64,000 nt of DNA from Paralvinella palmiformis. Its lineage: Eukaryota > Annelida > Polychaeta > Terebellida > Alvinellidae. The stretch covers positions 726,001 to 790,000 of the forward strand of contig JAODUP010000141.1 in assembly GCA_025642065.1 (NCBI GenBank), in the 5' to 3' direction. A model generated the notes under the pieces. That model saw only the letters and a list, made by a program, of their open reading frames with translations. It was not told where the DNA came from and did no database searches. The first letter of the stretch is position 1, and each line of letters begins with the position of its first letter. Positions 24,436-35,618 of the stretch are shown here, piece after piece. The position numbers and the translations under genes were made by a program.

Positions 24436-24499
24436 GTGTCTTGCATGACTGAACTAGCGGAAATATTTGACAGATTTTTCGTGTTCATTTTACACTGAA

Positions 24500-24745
24500 A
24501 TGTCACATTCTGTTGGCGAAATGAAGTGTCGGAGTCGGAACGCGGAACACGATTGTGTCGGATTAAAGAGTCATTTATAATATATATATATATCCGGATT
24601 ACAGACGCCGGTGGAAAATAAAGAAAATCCGTCATTCTACGGTGTCCTTTCCGATTTTAATCCACACCACATCTGCACAATTAATAGATAATACGTTGGC
24701 AGATGAACTGTCGGATTAAAGAGAATTTCGGTATGGCGAGTTGTC
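24500..24745. mobile_element. pogo/Tigger-like fragment, other side of the LINE
   Basis: Holds GTGTCGGATTAAAGAGTC, CTGTCGGATTAAAGAGAATT and GTCGGAGTCGG, matching the subterminal motif of 22059-22150. Together the two fragments may be one element split by the LINE and its satellite. A complete terminal repeat is not visible here. Confidence 0.45.
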
Positions 24746-25305
24746 AATATACGCAGGACTCACTGCCATAAGAACACCTTATCCCACTATCAGTGATGTC
24801 CGACGTCCTTATTTCTATAAGCGAGCGCCCTAAGCTTGAACATATCTCCTGTCCACATTGATGAAACACCATCAGTCCATCAATTCTAAACAACAAATCC
24901 GGAGTCTGAAGAAAAATAAAGTTATCAACCAAGGATAGACGCATTCCGACTTGTTATCACACTGTCAGGATCTGGACAGCGATGTCTACATAGCTAGGTC
25001 AGTGTTGTTAGGTCTTGTTGTTGTTATTGTTGGTGTTGTTGGTTTCTTGTTACGTTATTGTTGTTGGAAAGGTTGGGGGGGGGAGGTAGGTAGATTTGCC
25101 AAAGTCTGGGATCGCGAATCAATCTGGATTTGAAAATAGTTTTGGTATCGAATTCGCGTACAATTAGGCAAGTGTCGTGGGAGATGGTAAAGGGTTTCAT
25201 GGTAGATTTATCAGTGAGTAATCTCGTGTAATGTGTGTGTGTGTGTGTGTGTGCGTGTGTGTGTGCGTGCGTGCGCGCGCGTATGTGTGTTTAGTATGCA
25301 TATAT
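24746..25305. other. Unique sequence and (TG)n/(CG)n tract
   Basis: No gene is recognised. A GTT-rich part lies at 25015-25065 and a TG/GCGC tract at 25231-25290. Confidence 0.5.
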
Positions 25306-25577
25306 AGTGACCCTTGGCTCAGAATATCAACATTTCTAAACATCTTTTGAGACATCTACCTCCATTAATCTAAATATAAATAAAACTATACATACATTAA
25401 TCTAAAAATAAAATGTTCCATACCTCCACATATTAATAGATGTGTGAGTATACCTAAGCATGTGTCTGGTCTACTCATCAGCCTGTGGGAACCAGCTGAT
25501 TCGCTTTTCGTACGCGACAAATATGTCACGCCCACAGGAAAGCGGATCACGTAAAACATACCATTTGACACCACAGC
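25306..25577 (-). repeat. RepH family, long copy (minus orientation)
   Basis: Reverse complement of the family seen at 28496-28790. It shares AGCTGTGGTGTCAAATGG at the start, CCTGTGGGCGTGACATATTT, the block CCCACAGGCTGATGAGTAG and an end near CTGAGCCAAGGGTCACT. There is no coding capacity. The central block folds into a hairpin whose stem differs from the other copy by a compensatory change (CTGGT/ACCAG here, CTGGG/CCCAG there). Confidence 0.8.
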
Positions 25578-25921
25578 TATATATAGTTAGATCCCTGTTT
25601 TCCTATGTCTAACACAGATGTCTAAAACCAAATAATTCGTGTATATAAACTTCCACGAATATTAAACTCAAGGCGTATAAAGCCATTTGACAGGTGAGTC
25701 TCTTTATTGAGTTTATATAATAACGGCTCTGACACACCTGAATCCGAACAAGACAAAACTGATATATAAACAATAGGTACCAGCATCTCTTCTACTGACA
25801 TTTGGACCAAAACGCCAGACACATGAAGCTAAACAATACAAGCCCCGCCCTATCTATAGGCAGACGATCTGTCTGTCTATCTGCCCATCTGTCCATGGGT
25901 CTGTTATGATATATATATATA
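25578..25921. other. Short unique stretch
   Basis: No gene is recognised. CTGT tetranucleotides lie at 25868-25890 and a short TA tract follows, just before the next RepH fragment. Confidence 0.45.
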
Positions 25922-26040
25922 TAGTGGCACTGGCTCAGAACATCAACGTCTCTAAACATCCTTTGAGACCTCTACCTCAATAAATCTAAATATAAATAAA
26001 ACTAGGCATCAATCTAATATAAACTGTTCTACACTTCCAC

Positions 26041-26043
<3 letters not shown>
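25922..26043 (-). repeat. RepH family, 3'-end fragment
   Basis: AGTGGCACTGGCTCAGAACA, then TAAATCTAAATATAAATAAA, very close to the end of the 25306 copy. It passes into a TA tract (26044-26082), so the 5' half with the hairpin is absent. Confidence 0.75.
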
Positions 26044-26082
<39 letters not shown>

Positions 26083-26085
<3 letters not shown>

Positions 26086-26840
26086 TTTTGTGCGCATGGC
26101 AACTGAAATAAGCGAATTAAGTATAATCCGGTCGGGCTATCAGCTAGAGGTTTGTGGTAAATTGCGCTACCAGTTAAGCCATTTAGACGTCGGTATGTAT
26201 TGAATCAATACAAACCAGCGAGTTGTTCAGATGTGAGTGCAAACGGAAGTTTCGTAGGCTACCTAGTGTCTTCGACTTTCAAATGCAGGTCGTTCATACA
26301 AGACTGCCACGTATTTGACTGTGGGGCGAAAAGAAATATGGCTGCCTGGACTCCAGTAGGCTTCAGCCCGTAAGAAGCTGAACGGCTGTGGGTGCTCCGG
26401 TTCATGCGAGTGATGGTTTAACCAGAAACAGGAGCGGGCTAGAAACCCGAACGAGTGAGTATGATGAATTCACTGAGAAAAAACCTGGACCGTAGACGGG
26501 ATACCATAGACGGGATTTCGTGTAATGGTGGTGACGACACAGCGCGCTGTTCCCACTGTCACACATTTTCCCTCAGCGTGCACAACCTGTTGGGTCTGTT
26601 CCAAAACATTTTGACGCGGGGTATGTCCAGCAGATTGATAACTAAAGGACCTGAGCTATGACGTGTAGCTGCAGATGCGACTTTATTCTAGCCTAATAAC
26701 TGTACTCGCCCGCGGGAAAACACAAACTAAAAGTTACAAGTTCTATCAATTTTTTGGGGCGAACGGGCGAGCTTTAATTTTAAACCCTGTTTATGTATCC
26801 ATGTAAGTTCGTATATACAACCTCCTAACAAGTGATTTTG
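26083..26840. other. Mostly unique noncoding sequence with a tRNA-like relic
   Basis: A SINE-like trace (GCGCTACCAGTTAAGCCATT) occurs near 26164-26183. No gene is recognised. Confidence 0.4.
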
Positions 26841-27028
26841 GTGAGTGAGTGAGTGAGTGAGTGAGTGAGTGAGTGAGTGAGTGAGTGAGTGAGTGAGTGA
26901 GTGAGTGAGTGAGTGAGTGAGTGAGTGAGTGAGTGAGTGAGTGAGTGAGTGAACAGCCGGCCGGGCAGGCAGATGAGTGGGTCAGTCATTCAGTGATTCA
27001 GTCCTGTCTGTCTGGCTGGCTGGCTGCC

Positions 27029-27090
<62 letters not shown>

Positions 27091-27165
27091 CTGGCTGGCT
27101 ACTGGCTGTCTGGCTGGCTGGCTGACTGGCTGGCTGTCAATGTATCAGTCAGATCAGTCAGTCAG
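26841..27165. repeat. (GTGA)n array followed by (CTGT)n/(CTGG)n
   Basis: GTGA tetramers cover about 26841-26952. After 50 bases of mixed sequence, CTGT and CTGG tetramers run to about 27140. Open frames over it (Trp/Leu/Ala- and Cys-rich) are repeat artefacts. Confidence 0.95.
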
Positions 27166-27348
27166 TAAAAGAAGGCGTGAATGAACGGACAAGTGAGTGA
27201 CTCTCACTAGCTGACAAACTATTTGACTAACTCACTCAGTCACTCACTGTCTCACCCCATATACTAGCTGTCTATTCATTATTTCCAGCTGTTAATAATA
27301 TAAATCAACTCCACAGCTGGCTTATTTCACTAATGAGTTATCCTCCAG

Positions 27349-27440
27349 TTGGGTTAGCTAAGATGGTAGAGTAATCTGTTCTTTCTCTTGCCAATAGATC
27401 ATAGGTTCGAATCCTACCACTACTGCTGATAAAGGCCTTT
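27349..27440 (+). repeat. tRNA-like SINE relic
   Basis: TTAGCTAAGATGGTAGAGTA resembles a tRNA A-box region and ATAGGTTCGAATCCTACCAC a B-box and T-arm region, at roughly tRNA spacing. The acceptor stem does not close, so it is a SINE head or tRNA pseudogene and not a functional tRNA. Confidence 0.5.
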
Positions 27441-27569
27441 TGGCGTCATAGCTCAATAAAACATAGATTCTGGTTAAATACATTTAAAGGTCAAGGTTAC
27501 GCGATGGAATTGGGAGAGTTATCTGATTGGATAACTGTGATCCAGGATGCGTGTTTCTACTTGTATTAC

Positions 27570-27600
<31 letters not shown>

Positions 27601-27770
27601 GTGTCTGTCTATCTGTCTGTCTGTCTGTATGTCCAGACTTTAACACTACCAACAAGACTGCTATAGTTATTTTCTGTTAAAGTCATTAGCCTATATGCGG
27701 TGTGAGGCATATTCACACCTATTTTCTCTTGTATTGATCCGTGAACGCGGCTAGGAGTGACGCGTTTCCA
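27441..27770. other. Unique sequence with (CTGT)n
   Basis: A CTGT/CTAT tetranucleotide tract lies at 27571-27631; otherwise I see nothing. Confidence 0.6.
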
Positions 27771-27905
27771 TGACCTAACTGGTAGAGCAGTTGGCCGCAG
27801 AACTCTAGATTATTGCTTCAAATCTCGTACTGACTATTTCTGAAGGATGATTCATCTCTCACTTCCTCTCATTACCTTCTAAGTCGTTCGACTCATTTAA
27901 AAGTG
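27771..27905 (+). repeat. SINE-B-related copy
   Basis: ACCTAACTGGTAGAGCAGTT (A-box region), CTTCAAATCTCGTACTG in the B-box position, then TGAAGGATGATTCATCTCTC and TCGTTCGACTCATTTAAAAG. These parallel the SINE-B order of head, TGAAGGGTGTTTCATC and GGCCCATTTAGC. Divergence is high. Confidence 0.5.
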
Positions 27906-27923
27906 TCCGTTAGACAACATATA

Positions 27924-27966
<43 letters not shown>

Positions 27967-28495
27967 ATTTGACAAATTATTAGAAACAAACGTGTTACCG
28001 TTTTATCAAGCTTTATATTACGATATACCTTTTATTCGGTTTTATCTAATAATTTGCCGTCTTTTTATTAACTTATGTTGTTATTTTTTGTTTTGTTCGT
28101 TTGAATATTGATACTTTTGTTTAGTTGAGTCACTTCACTACTTCCATATATAGGTAGTGTACACCACACAATGTTGTCACGTGCTCAACTTAAACTGTTG
28201 GTTGGCGCGCCGAGAGCCCATAAAAGACGTAACTTGTCACCCTGATCAGACAACAGTTTGGCGACAGCGAACCTATTGGACATCTCTCCGGGTGGTTGAT
28301 ATAGGTAGGATTTGTTTAGCTATTCGAACCCAGAATGGAGATGGGATCAGCATACGTGGCATCGAAATGGGTTTATGTATGAGTTACCTTAAAGCCACAA
28401 CAAATTGCTACTGAATGTACGCTGGGGTGTCAAAATAGTTATGTTGTATATATGTTAACCTACTATTGAACTACATGAACGTGTTGTTAACTACG
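27906..28495. other. TA tract and unique sequence
   Basis: A TA tract occupies 27927-27961; the rest is AT-rich without a recognisable gene. Confidence 0.5.
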
Positions 28496-28790
28496 AGCTG
28501 TGGTGTCAAATGGTACTTTTTTATTTGCTTCCGCTTTTGTGCGTAGCCTACATCAACCGTTTCCCTGTGGGCGTGACATATTTGTCACCTACGAAAACCG
28601 GATTATCTGGGACCCACAGGCTGATGAGTAGCCCAGATATATTTAAGTCTACGTATGTGTAGATGTGTGGAGGTGTACTTTTTGTATGCTGAAATTCAAC
28701 TATGTATTGCTTTAATTGCGTATAGAATAATGGAGGTATAGGTTTTAAGGGATGTATAGGTTTTGATCTTCTGAGTTAGTTCCACTGTAT
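28496..28790 (+). repeat. RepH family, long copy with structured core
   Basis: About 295 bp, starting AGCTGTGGTGTCAAATGG and ending near CTGAGTTAGTTCCACTG. Its core has, in order: CCTGTGGG (28564-28571), a hairpin GTGACA-TATT-TGTCAC (28573-28588), CTACGAAAA (28589-28597), and TATCTGGG (28604-28611) pairing with CCCAGATA (28632-28639) around a 20-base loop that holds CCCACAGG and CTGATGAGTAG. CCCACAGG is fully complementary to the upstream CCTGTGGG, and GTAG to CTAC. It could be a non-autonomous retroelement or a MITE; the terminal repeats are not convincing. No reading frame is conserved. Confidence 0.75.
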
Positions 28791-29068
28791 ATATGTATCC
28801 TAAAACACACACACGCACACACACATACACACACTCGTTTACTCACACAAGTTCAGCAATTATGTTAATAAGTCTATTATGTTTACCCAGTACTACCTCA
28901 AAACACACGCGCACAAGTGCTCGCAAGAGAAAGAGGGGAGGGAGAGAGAGAGAGACGAGTGGACCCTAAACTTCACCACATGTGTTAACCCTTATATTAT
29001 CGTATCCTATTTTGCTTCAAAAGAGTATTGTAGAGCTGGCGTTTACACAAATTCCATCCACCCAACAT

Positions 29069-29131
<63 letters not shown>

Positions 29132-29159
29132 GCAAGGACATGTGATTTAAATTTGTATC
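28791..29159. repeat. CA tract, GA tract and 62-base (TA)n
   Basis: CA at 28804-28835, GA at 28922-28954 and TA at 29071-29128, with short unique parts between. Confidence 0.85.
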
Positions 29160-30215
29160 AATTGATTATAATAATGATAATAATAATAACAACAACAACA
29201 AACATATGTAGCACCAATATCCTCGAAAAAGAATCGAGCTCAGTGGCGCACCTAGTGGAGGAGTTGGGCAATCTCATAGTGCGGGTACAATGCAAAAATG
29301 ATCAGATGGAGTGGAAACTTAGGAAGGATCAGCGAGTCTGAAAAGGGGGAGTTTTCAAATGGTGACAGAAAGAAACGATGCCATTTGATGACGTAACGAA
29401 AGAGTAGGGACAGCAACTTAAAAGGCATAAGTGCCCGTATGAGTGTAACCCTGGGAATGGACAAAAAGTGAAACGAGATGAAAGGAGGCCTCTCGACTTG
29501 GGTGCTAGAGAAAGTGTGGAAAATAGACATGAAGGTACTTCGGAAGAAAGAGTTTTATAGGCAATAGTGCAGAGTTTGAAAATAATGCGAGATTGAATAG
29601 AGATACAGATATGTATACTTGAGTGTCATCTGCATATAGATAATGATCAAATTTGTGTGTGTAAATAATGAGCTTATTAGTACGGCATACAGAGTAAACA
29701 GTAGTGGTCCAAGAACAGAACCTTGGGGAACGGCACAAAACATGGGAACTGCCTACAGTTTCTTATATGTATATTTAAGTGAATGCTGTGTCCGATATGC
29801 CATACAAATCTCAGAGAGGCGACCCAGAAGAACAGAATAATCAATTGTGTCAAACGCTGCAGATAAATATAAAAGTGTTAGTGCTGTGACTTTTCATGTG
29901 TCCATTTTTAGTGAAATGTCGTTAGGAACTTTTAGTAGAGCGGTTTATGTAGAGTGAAAAACATTAGACATGTGATTACAGTATTGAACATTCAAACAAT
30001 TGGATACGATTTTTTCTAATACTTTAAAAATGAAAGATCTATTAGAAAAAGGTCTATAACTGTTTAGGTCATTGACTGGTAAAGTTGATTTCTTAATAAG
30101 AGGGTTTACATGGCCATGTTTAAAATGAAAAAACAGGGAACATTTGATTACTGGCAGACAGGTAAGGCAGGTTAGCAAATTTACATCAAAATATATAGTT
30201 TTCATACAATTCTTT
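29160..30215 (-). pseudogene. L2/CR1-like LINE reverse transcriptase, broken
   Basis: Read on the minus strand from 30205: FKHGHVNPLIKKSTLPVNDL then NSYRPFSNRSFIFKVLEKIV (fingers); LYLSAAFDTIDYSVLLGRL (29830-29870, catalytic Asp block A); VPQGSVLGPLLF (29706-29731); and YLYADDTQVYIS (29605-29640) with the YADD catalytic box. The blocks are in the right order for a non-LTR reverse transcriptase but in different frames, with stops between, so it is inactive. The 3' end at 29160-29340 matches the LINE end at 36610-36800 on the other strand and finishes in an ATT/GTT microsatellite, typical of L2-like tails. Upstream endonuclease sequence is absent. Confidence 0.85.
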
Positions 30216-30230
30216 TAATATAAATGTTAG

Positions 30231-30389
30231 CCGTTTTACGGCCACTTTTGTGCACGAGGTATGCTAAATGGGGCGAATGTGAATGATGAATGATGAAACA
30301 CCCTTCGGGCATAGCCCGGTCGGGGTTTGAACCCAGGTGCTATAGTTATGTGGTCAACCGCGCTACGAGTTAGGCCATGAAGGCGCCCA
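30231..30389 (-). repeat. SINE-B copy
   Basis: Reverse complement of the SINE-B order. From the right: GGGCGCCTTCATGGCCTAAC (head, A-box region), GGGTTCAAACCCCGACCGG (B box), AAGGGTGTTTCATCATTC, then AGTGGCCGTAAAACG at the end. It lies about 25 bp beyond the visible end of the LINE at 29160-30215. Confidence 0.8.
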
Positions 30390-30399
30390 CATACAACTG

Positions 30400-30720
30400 T
30401 TTAAAATAAAATAATATAATAACAGTATTTTATATGGCGCCTTATTCAACTTGAATTGGTCTAAGGCGCTTTATATCTAAAACAGAATTAAAATATATTC
30501 TAAGCTCATTTGGGACAAGCACATTTCATACATGATAAACTGGCGGGAAACTGATTTAACTAAGTGGGTTTTAAGAACCTTCCAAAATATGTCTTTACTT
30601 GCTGCAAGTTTAATACAATTTGTCAACTTATACCACAGCCTTGAAGCTGATAATCAGAAAGATTTCTCTTCGAGCATTGCTGGGTGGCTTTTGCTGCCGT
30701 CAAAAGTGAACAGGACTCAG
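30400..30720 (-). pseudogene. LINE 3' end relic
   Basis: On the minus strand one frame reads WYKLTNCIKLAASKDIFWKV then LKTHLVKSV, matching the family block (LWNKLP, IR, FK, LKTHLFK) that ends L2/CR1-like ORFs. The tail (30430-30485) has TAAAGCGCCTTAGACC and GGCGCCATATAAAATACTG, the usual L2-like 3' end. Strongly diverged and 5' truncated. Confidence 0.65.
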
Positions 30721-31489
30721 ATCGGAACAGTTATCATGATTAATGTCTTAAAATTCAGGAAAACGGTTCGGGCGTTTTTCTAGTCGCACGTTACATGTCT
30801 TGAGTGTGTATTAACCAAGACAAGTTTCGTCCGAACCTTGAATTATAATCTAGACATGGGAGTTAATACAAACTCTAGTCTATTGCATATAATTGGAAGA
30901 GCGTACATTGGGAGTGTGTTAGAAAACTTATAATTGAGATCTAGCCACATAACATAAATCAGATGGTCTTGTCGTGGTTGAATATAAAATTATTTGAAAA
31001 TGGATTTGGCAGAACGGTTGATAAATAGCCAAAAACAAATAGATTATCTCGATGTTCGTACGATTCAAGTAGTTTTAATATACCACTAGGCACTAGATTT
31101 AAATAGGGGATCGATAGGACTGTTCAATTTTGTATTTTTAATAGTGCGCAATGCAAGTTTTGGTGATATAATGGAGCGGCGCATGACCGATTTGCTGGCA
31201 TCTTCTCACAGAAGTACGTGCTATCTAAAGTTAAGTTAACCTCTTCCACGTTCATATGGATAGTGTACAGGTCTATCTGTCATGATAGTAATTAATATAA
31301 GAAATCTCTTATCCCCATACATGATCTATTGGTCCAATGCGGTATTACTGTGTACTTTACAATATGCAGATTGTAAAACGACCCCCAAACACGTGAATAT
31401 ATTACCTGTTCTTATCATCCAGATAACTAGTTCCTTTCACACAAACAGATGTGCGGATCCCCCCCCCTCATTCTGTATATGTTCAACGT
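30721..31489. other. Unique AT-rich sequence
   Basis: No gene or known repeat is recognised in this interval. Confidence 0.45.
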
Positions 31490-31575
31490 ATGGGTCAGCC
31501 CGCCCCAAAAGCGTAATGGTTAAAGGTAATGCGCTGCCAATATCCAGGTCAATGTTCGGATCCGAGCGATAGCTG
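31490..31575 (+). repeat. tRNA-like SINE relic
   Basis: AAGCGTAATGGTTAAAGGTA in the A-box position and CAATGTTCGGATCCGAGCG in the B-box position. No acceptor stem is found and the body is not clearly SINE-A or SINE-B. Confidence 0.4.
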
Positions 31576-31734
31576 TGTTTGTATCATATGTCCTATTTGT
31601 TACCCAGTACCGATTTTAGGCAGTTACGATTGTGCGGTTAAACCAATTTAAATTACATGAATCTGTACGATTAATATAAATATAGCAACGAACTTTATTT
31701 GCATCAACAAGTTGATCATTTTACCTTATATTTT

Positions 31735-32170
31735 GATCGATGTATTTGGTTACGATGTCATCCAAGCTCAAGTTGCTATCATTTTACCTTCTGTTTTGAT
31801 CGATGTATTTGGTTACGATGTGATCTAAGCTCAAGTGCTATAATTTAACCTTCTATTTTGATCGATGTATTTGGTTATGATGTGATCCTAAGCTCAAGTT
31901 GCTATCATTTTACCTTCTATTTTGATCGATGTATTTGGTTACGATGTGATCCAAGCTCAAGTTGCTATCATTTTACCTTCTATTTTGATCGATGTATTTG
32001 GTTACGATGTGATCCAAGCTCAAGTTGCTATCATTTTACCTTCTATTTTGATCGATGTATTTGATTACGATGTGATCCAAGCTCAAGTTGCTATCATTTT
32101 ACCTTCTATTTTGGTCGATGTATTTGGTTACGATGTGATCCAAGCTCAAGTTGCTAACATTTTGAGGTCG
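31735..32170. repeat. 63-bp minisatellite, about seven units
   Basis: Units begin (GATCGATGTATTTGG) at 31735, 31798, 31860, 31924, 31987, 32050 and 32113, so the period is 63 with one 62- and one 64-base unit. The central units are nearly identical and the first and last are more diverged. As 63 is a multiple of three, frames through it repeat a 21-residue peptide. There is no independent sign that this is translated. Confidence 0.95.
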
Positions 32171-32519
32171 ATTGCCTTCCAATCGTTAACATCTATTTAT
32201 CAACCAGGATTCTATTCCTAACTGGATTTTCTTTTTAAATTTACTCATCTATTTCTCAATATTTTGGGGGATTTTAACATTCTAATGCCAAGCAATTTAG
32301 CAACACTCGACCAGCAATGTTTAAATCGGGACATCCAATTACGTTAAAACCACACGCAAGATGTCGCCAGCAAACGAGATTCGGGTCAAAGACGCAAAAC
32401 ATAGAATACATTTTGGCCTTTTCTGGGATTTTACTGATAGAAGATAGCAGAAGTAACACAAATGTTCTATGATATCAACACAACTGTTTACATGACATAA
32501 ATCTTAAATCAAATTTAAA

Positions 32520-32830
32520 TCCTTTAATAACAAGTTTAAACTGTAGACCAGATGAAGCCATTCTGGTCTTCACCGATAACTCGTTCCGCAAAGTGTGGGG
32601 GGGGCTATAACGCGAAACGTACAATCACCGTACGATTTGAGCCTAAATACAGGTATGTCCAATAGTATCTGACTGGATCAGCTGAGTTGTCACAATGGCT
32701 TCCCAACGGATACGAGTTCAGAGTTATTCAAATGCCATATCATGCCATTCATGGAATCGTAAGTTGTTAGTAACATCGGGAAAATCCTACAATCGTTACA
32801 CGAATACGCAGTCTTTAGTCAGTTATGACT
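32520..32830 (-). pseudogene. LINE ORF relic
   Basis: Minus-strand translation gives SQILLDIPVFRLKSYGDCTF, close to SQILLQMPVSQLKSYGDCAF in the LINE at 39831-40535, followed by a degraded LWNKL-like region. Two in-frame stops precede the block. No tail is visible, so only an internal part is retained. Confidence 0.7.
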
Positions 32831-32994
32831 GGTCATATATTGTATTATTTACAGTATATCTGTCGTTATCAACAACTAGTCCCCAAATACGGTCATTCAC
32901 CCATTTACCAACTTTTATTTATCTGGTAATATACAGATGGTTAAGGTACAGGTATAGTAAAATCTGTCCACAATGCTTAACTGATTTAATCCAC

Positions 32995-33098
32995 CTCTCT
33001 CTCTCTCTCTCTCTCTCTTGTCAATAAAAATTCAGAATCGGGTCTAAAAGACATCCTGCGTTTAAAGATCATTTATAGAATAAACGACAGTATACTCA

Positions 33099-33182
<84 letters not shown>

Positions 33183-33195
33183 AATAATATATTAT
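32995..33195. repeat. (TC)n and (TA)n cluster
   Basis: TC tracts at 32996-33018 and 33098-33123, then about 65 bases of TA with ATTATA interruptions. Confidence 0.9.
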
Positions 33196-34283
33196 TTTGT
33201 CGATGTGCAAAGACTTCTTAGAAACAATAATCAATTAACCAAACAACACGTTGTGTTTATTGACGTTGCTTAATTGCATAAGAAAACTGATCCCTTTTTT
33301 GAAGAATGTCCCCAACAATTCTACTTTCAACATCACATCCCCATCACAGAACAACAAAATGAACAGCTTTTGTTTGTTGACTCCCTCTGAGGCGAAGGTC
33401 TGGATAATGCAACACTTCTAGTCTGTATATGATAGAAATAGCGGCACGTTTACGTCTAGGAGATTATTTTGTAATAATAGACATTTGTTTTGTTTATACT
33501 ATAATAGCGTATTGATATAACAATTTGATTAATGTATAATGATTGCAATTCAACACATCTATTTACAGGTTATGCCGTTCCTGTATCCCTCTATCAGTCA
33601 CATTACTGGAGACATAGAAAAACGGAAGCGATTTACACCTATAAAACTATTATATTCAAAATTAATTGGACACTGCTAGATAGAATGATTAAGTGGCCTT
33701 TACTTCGTGTAAGAAACAAGCAAACACGCGCAATTTTATGACGAGTAAATGAATAGGGACGGCCCAGCTGCGGAAGTACCCAATCAGAGGTCACTTGAGA
33801 AGACCACGTGGACAGCCATCGACATGACGTCATATTAAACAAGGCCACCCTAAAACAACTGTATTTCTTTGAATGCATGATGCCTCGATCGGAGATTACA
33901 ATTTATTATTCTAGACGGCGCCACTTAAAGAATACTAAACATGAAAGTGAATATTGCATATCACATATCACATATTACATTTATTACATATCATAAAATA
34001 CTGCTTTGATTTGTCTAATAGTTCATGTTACACGTATGTCACAACAAAACTTCTTGGGATATATCGTCCACATTAAACTTTATATTAATATCAAGTATAC
34101 GTGGAAATGGCTTTGTGTATTCAGTTTAGTAATTTCCTGCGTGGAATATTTTTAAACAGTATGTGATTGGTGGATTAAAGAAAGAAATGACAGATTGATT
34201 TGAAGGAAAGTCATTCCCAGTGTTTTCTTGACGATAAGAGAACGTGGCTTTATAAAAAAATTATATATAACAGAGAATGCACT

Positions 34284-34324
<41 letters not shown>

Positions 34325-34362
34325 TATATACTCTGCTCTGTATCTATTTATCTATATATAGT
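33196..34362. other. AT-rich noncoding sequence
   Basis: No gene is recognised. Ends with a TA tract at 34288-34330 and CTAT repeats next to SINE-A. Confidence 0.5.
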
Positions 34363-34705
34363 GAGCTCCGGTGGCCTAGCGGCTCAGCACTCGGCACTTG
34401 GTGCCAAGGGTCACATGTTCGATCCCAGAGATTAATTTCTCGTCTCAGAACATCGTGGGTGGCTGACCACGTTAAATGGCGTTGCCGTCTCCACTGAATT
34501 ATTAAAAATAAAGGGGGACGTTAAAGACTCCCCGAGGACGTAAAACACTCTGGCAGTGACCACCCTCAGGGTATTTCGGCTCCATCTTTCCGTACTGCTT
34601 CCCTGTGAGTGGTGGGGGAGGACGTTCCTAAACCGATTCAACATAGAGACTGTGCCGAATAAGCGAGAGCCTGGGGATTCTCCCCGAACAACAAATCAAA
34701 TCAAC
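34363..34705 (+). repeat. SINE-A, most complete copy
   Basis: Starts GAGCTCCGGTGGCCTAGCGG (tRNA-like, A box TGGCCTAGCGG), with a B-box-like ATGTTCGATCCC at 34417-34428. It then has TCGTGGGTGGCTGACCACGT, GGGGGACGTTAAAGACTCC and an end AACAACAAATCAAATCAACT. A head, a body and an A/T-rich tail of short repeats are the parts expected of a tRNA-derived SINE moved by a LINE partner. Confidence 0.85.
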
Positions 34706-35491
34706 TATCTATCTGTGTGCGCGCGGTGTGTGTGCGCGCGTTTGTGTGTGTGTGTTACATATGTATTTCGTTATTTAGGTACGTTGAATTGCACATGTTA
34801 GCAATGGCTCTTTATTAATTCGAATTCACACACACACACACACTTATAAATATATATATGTGTGCGTGCATGTGTGCGTGCATGCGTGTGTGCGTGCATG
34901 TATCCATTGACTCTGTATAGTGTATTACAATTTTGTGGATTTTCAATTTAAAGATCCATCGTTTAGACTTCCCCAAAAACAACTCACCTTAAAACTGAAC
35001 AATGGCCCTCTTCCAACTTTACATCGATCGTTTACATCACCTGATATGGTAGGTCCAATACGATAGATAATGACGATGTTCTGATAAATATTAATATATT
35101 ATCTATATGTGACGTGTTAAACACCTGGAACTCTAGTTCTCTGTGTTGACTAACTGCCAGCTAGCCACCAGAAGATCTGTGTAACAGACAACAGACCCAC
35201 ACACACAAGGATCTACCACGTGATCAACAGTCTAAAGTCTTGTTTCTTGTTGGTTTTATAATGTATGATCGTCTGGTTCATGCTACACGTACGTCGATCC
35301 TCTCCAACTAAAACCATTTATCTAAACTTACACCCATGTAACTATTCACAATCCGTATGCCAGTGCGTGCGTGCATGCGTGTGCGTGCGTGCGTATGTGC
35401 GCGCGCGCATGATGTCCTCATGAGATTTTACGGCGGGTGTTTCATGAAAGGCTACCGTAAGGGTTCATGTGTTCGTGTCTGTGCATAAGAG

Positions 35492-35522
<31 letters not shown>

Positions 35523-35582
35523 AGATGTGAATTAGTGGCTGAGGTGTTGAGATAGAACAAGGAAACCCACTTGAACCTCTTG

Positions 35583-35618
<36 letters not shown>

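Noticed and set aside
27349..27440. Functional tRNA gene
   Set aside because: A- and B-box-like strings are present, but the acceptor and anticodon stems do not close. The same holds for the other tRNA-like relics.
28563..28640. A canonical hammerhead ribozyme in RepH
   Set aside because: CTGATGA lies 3' of CTAC-GAAA, and stem I and III strands are interleaved. No canonical type I, II or III fold, nor a circular permutation, can be drawn without a pseudoknot, so only the unusual arrangement is reported as a finding.
31858..32221. Repeat protein with 21-residue units
   Set aside because: Open frames are expected in a 63-bp minisatellite without stops. Two frames are open at once and no start, splice or expression evidence exists.
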